This document shows positions 62,841-64,000 of a DNA stretch of 64,000 bases, piece after piece. A program made the position numbers and the translations under genes. Within the stretch, counting starts at the first letter, position 1, and each line of letters begins with the position of its first letter. The stretch is from the NCBI GenBank assembly GCA_029216955.1, contig JANAVB010005597.1:43023811-43087810 (forward strand), given 5' to 3'. The notes beneath the pieces are model-generated. The model ran no database searches, was not told the origin of the DNA, and saw only the letters and a list, made by a program, of their open reading frames with translations. This stretch comes from Iris pallida. Taxonomy: Eukaryota > Streptophyta > Magnoliopsida > Asparagales > Iridaceae.

Positions 62841-63396
62841 GTGATCAAATTTGATTAATTAAACATGTTACCATCAAATTTGTGTAAAATTTGTCAATAA
62901 TTCGTATACAATACATTTAGAACTTTAATTGCTAAAATTTGCATACTAATGGATATCCGAATATTTCAAAAGTACATAAATATTATACTGTTCTAGAAGA
63001 TAAAAAAGAATTCGCGTACAATACAAATTTTATTCGGATGATTGCTGAAAATGGTCATGAATACCACGAGATAATGACAATGAAAGGATTTAAAAAATGA
63101 TCGATACGTGGTGACATTATTGATGGAAAGTCGAGATTTCTCACTGTCACCTGTTGAATCCGATCAACTGAATAATTTCTACTTCTCTCGACCCTTGTTA
63201 GCAATCACCCGAATAAAATTCGTATTATACGCAAATTTTTTCGTATTATCAGAAATATATAATATTTGAGTACTTTTGAAATATTCGAATCAATACGTAA
63301 ATTTTAAGCATGCAAAGTTTTAAAAATGTTTCGTATAAATTATTGAAAAAATGGTAAAAAATATGGTGAGAGTATGTTTAATCAATCAAATTTGAC
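62841..63396. mobile_element. Long-arm foldback (inverted-repeat) element
   Basis: Left arm 62841-63046 and right arm 63200-63396 are imperfect reverse complements over about 200 bp (for example GAATATTTCAAAAGTAC against GTACTTTTGAAATATTC, and TTTTATTCGGATGATTGCT against AGCAATCACCCGAATAAAA). The centre, 63047-63199, is unique and non-coding. It fits a long-TIR MITE; a transcript would form a long hairpin. Confidence 0.75.
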
Positions 63397-63558
63397 AATA
63401 TATTTAAGAATGTACAATTTCTCTAATCTTAATATTTTTATTTTTTAAATATATGGCCGAATTTTTTAATATAATTTATTTGTATTGAGGGTGATTTATA
63501 CTCGTATTTTTGCCGTTTCAAATTTTACCCATCGTTAACGAGGCTCTTGACTAACAAC

Positions 63559-63596
<38 letters not shown>

Positions 63597-63838
63597 CTTC
63601 AGCAAACAGATGATTAGCATGACTTTGAAAAACTTTGAATTCCTTCTGATCACACTGACTGAGTACTGACTGACTGCTACTCCTGGTCTCCACTTCTGTT
63701 AGTGCATGATCATGGCCAGTGTACTCCCAACAATCCTTCTAGATGGGATAGACTGGGGCCCCCTAGTCCTCATGCATGCACATGCTTAATCACCATGTCC
63801 TTACTTGGTCTCAATATCGGATCCTCTACAGGAGAGTA
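63397..63838. other. Intergenic DNA with (CT)n at 63561-63590
   Basis: A clean CT microsatellite of about 15 units. Otherwise nothing supported. Confidence 0.6.
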
Positions 63839-63995
63839 GTGTAGAAAATATTGTCGTTGACGACCCTTGAATTTATTGAAGTATATATGGTGGAAAACTT
63901 TGTTGTTCCCCACCCTTGAATTTACAAATTTATGGTGGAAAACTTTAGTGCAATCACCACCCATGAATTCATAGAAGTATGGCAGAAGTTCGGTT
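63839..63995 (+). repeat. Degenerate tandem repeat of about 48 bp
   Basis: Units starting ACCCTTGAATTTA (63863), ACCCTTGAATTTA (63912) and ACCCATGAATTCA (63959) are each followed by a TATGGTGGAAAACTTTGT-like stretch in the first two. A partial unit precedes them. The minus-strand frame 63770-63964 translates this repeat. Confidence 0.65.
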
Positions 63996-64000
63996 GATGT

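Overview
This is a window of flowering-plant nuclear DNA made almost entirely of nested transposable elements. I found no intact host gene. The plant assignment rests on several things: a Tekay-type chromovirus with a C-terminal chromodomain, CACTA transposon ends, a copia reverse-transcriptase relic, a fragment resembling the plant-only HD2 histone deacetylases, and a methionine-tRNA primer-binding site. I cannot name the species.

Layout. 1-8735: a very young, non-coding LTR element (LARD-like), cut at its 5' end by the window. Its two LTRs of about 3.56 kb enclose 1.9 kb without pol. It appears to sit inside an antisense LTR element whose primer-binding site and LTR follow (8736-11213). That element in turn interrupts a CACTA terminus (11214-11621). 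11622-15599: an older segment carrying broken exon pieces of at least three unrelated genes (GH3 beta-glucosidase, an NOL12/Rrp17-like nucleolar protein, an HD2 histone deacetylase) plus one unidentified two-exon membrane-protein fragment. It ends in a second CACTA terminus. 15600-17420: a third CACTA terminus and a decayed copia pol. 17421-20444: truncated LTR heads. 20445-29658: a Tekay/Del Ty3-gypsy element flanked by AAATA on both sides, with a 1262-codon open pol frame but a 5' deletion. 30340-38861: a non-autonomous LARD with two 3.9-kb LTRs and 749 bp of interior, flanked by CACAC on both sides. 38862-41211: an older LTR carrying a hAT-type MITE with an 8-bp target duplication.

A run of 13 Ns at 41212-41224 is followed by a near-copy (41225-57006) of 25346-41211. 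The geometry matches two overlapping contigs joined without merging, so everything from 41225 to 57006 is probably not a second locus. Unique sequence resumes at 57007 with the end of the old LTR (to 58204). The last 5.8 kb is AT-rich intergenic DNA with microsatellites, two foldback elements and a possible Helitron.

How the parts relate. The Tekay element is the only one here with a pol frame. The LARD at 30340-38861 shares its LTR terminus and several LTR modules, so it is a plausible passenger of Tekay-type enzymes. Two features stand out as possibly functional. One is a dense WRKY W-box array in the young LARD LTR. The other is a hairpin shared by the Tekay and LARD LTRs whose stem has changed on both sides while pairing is kept.
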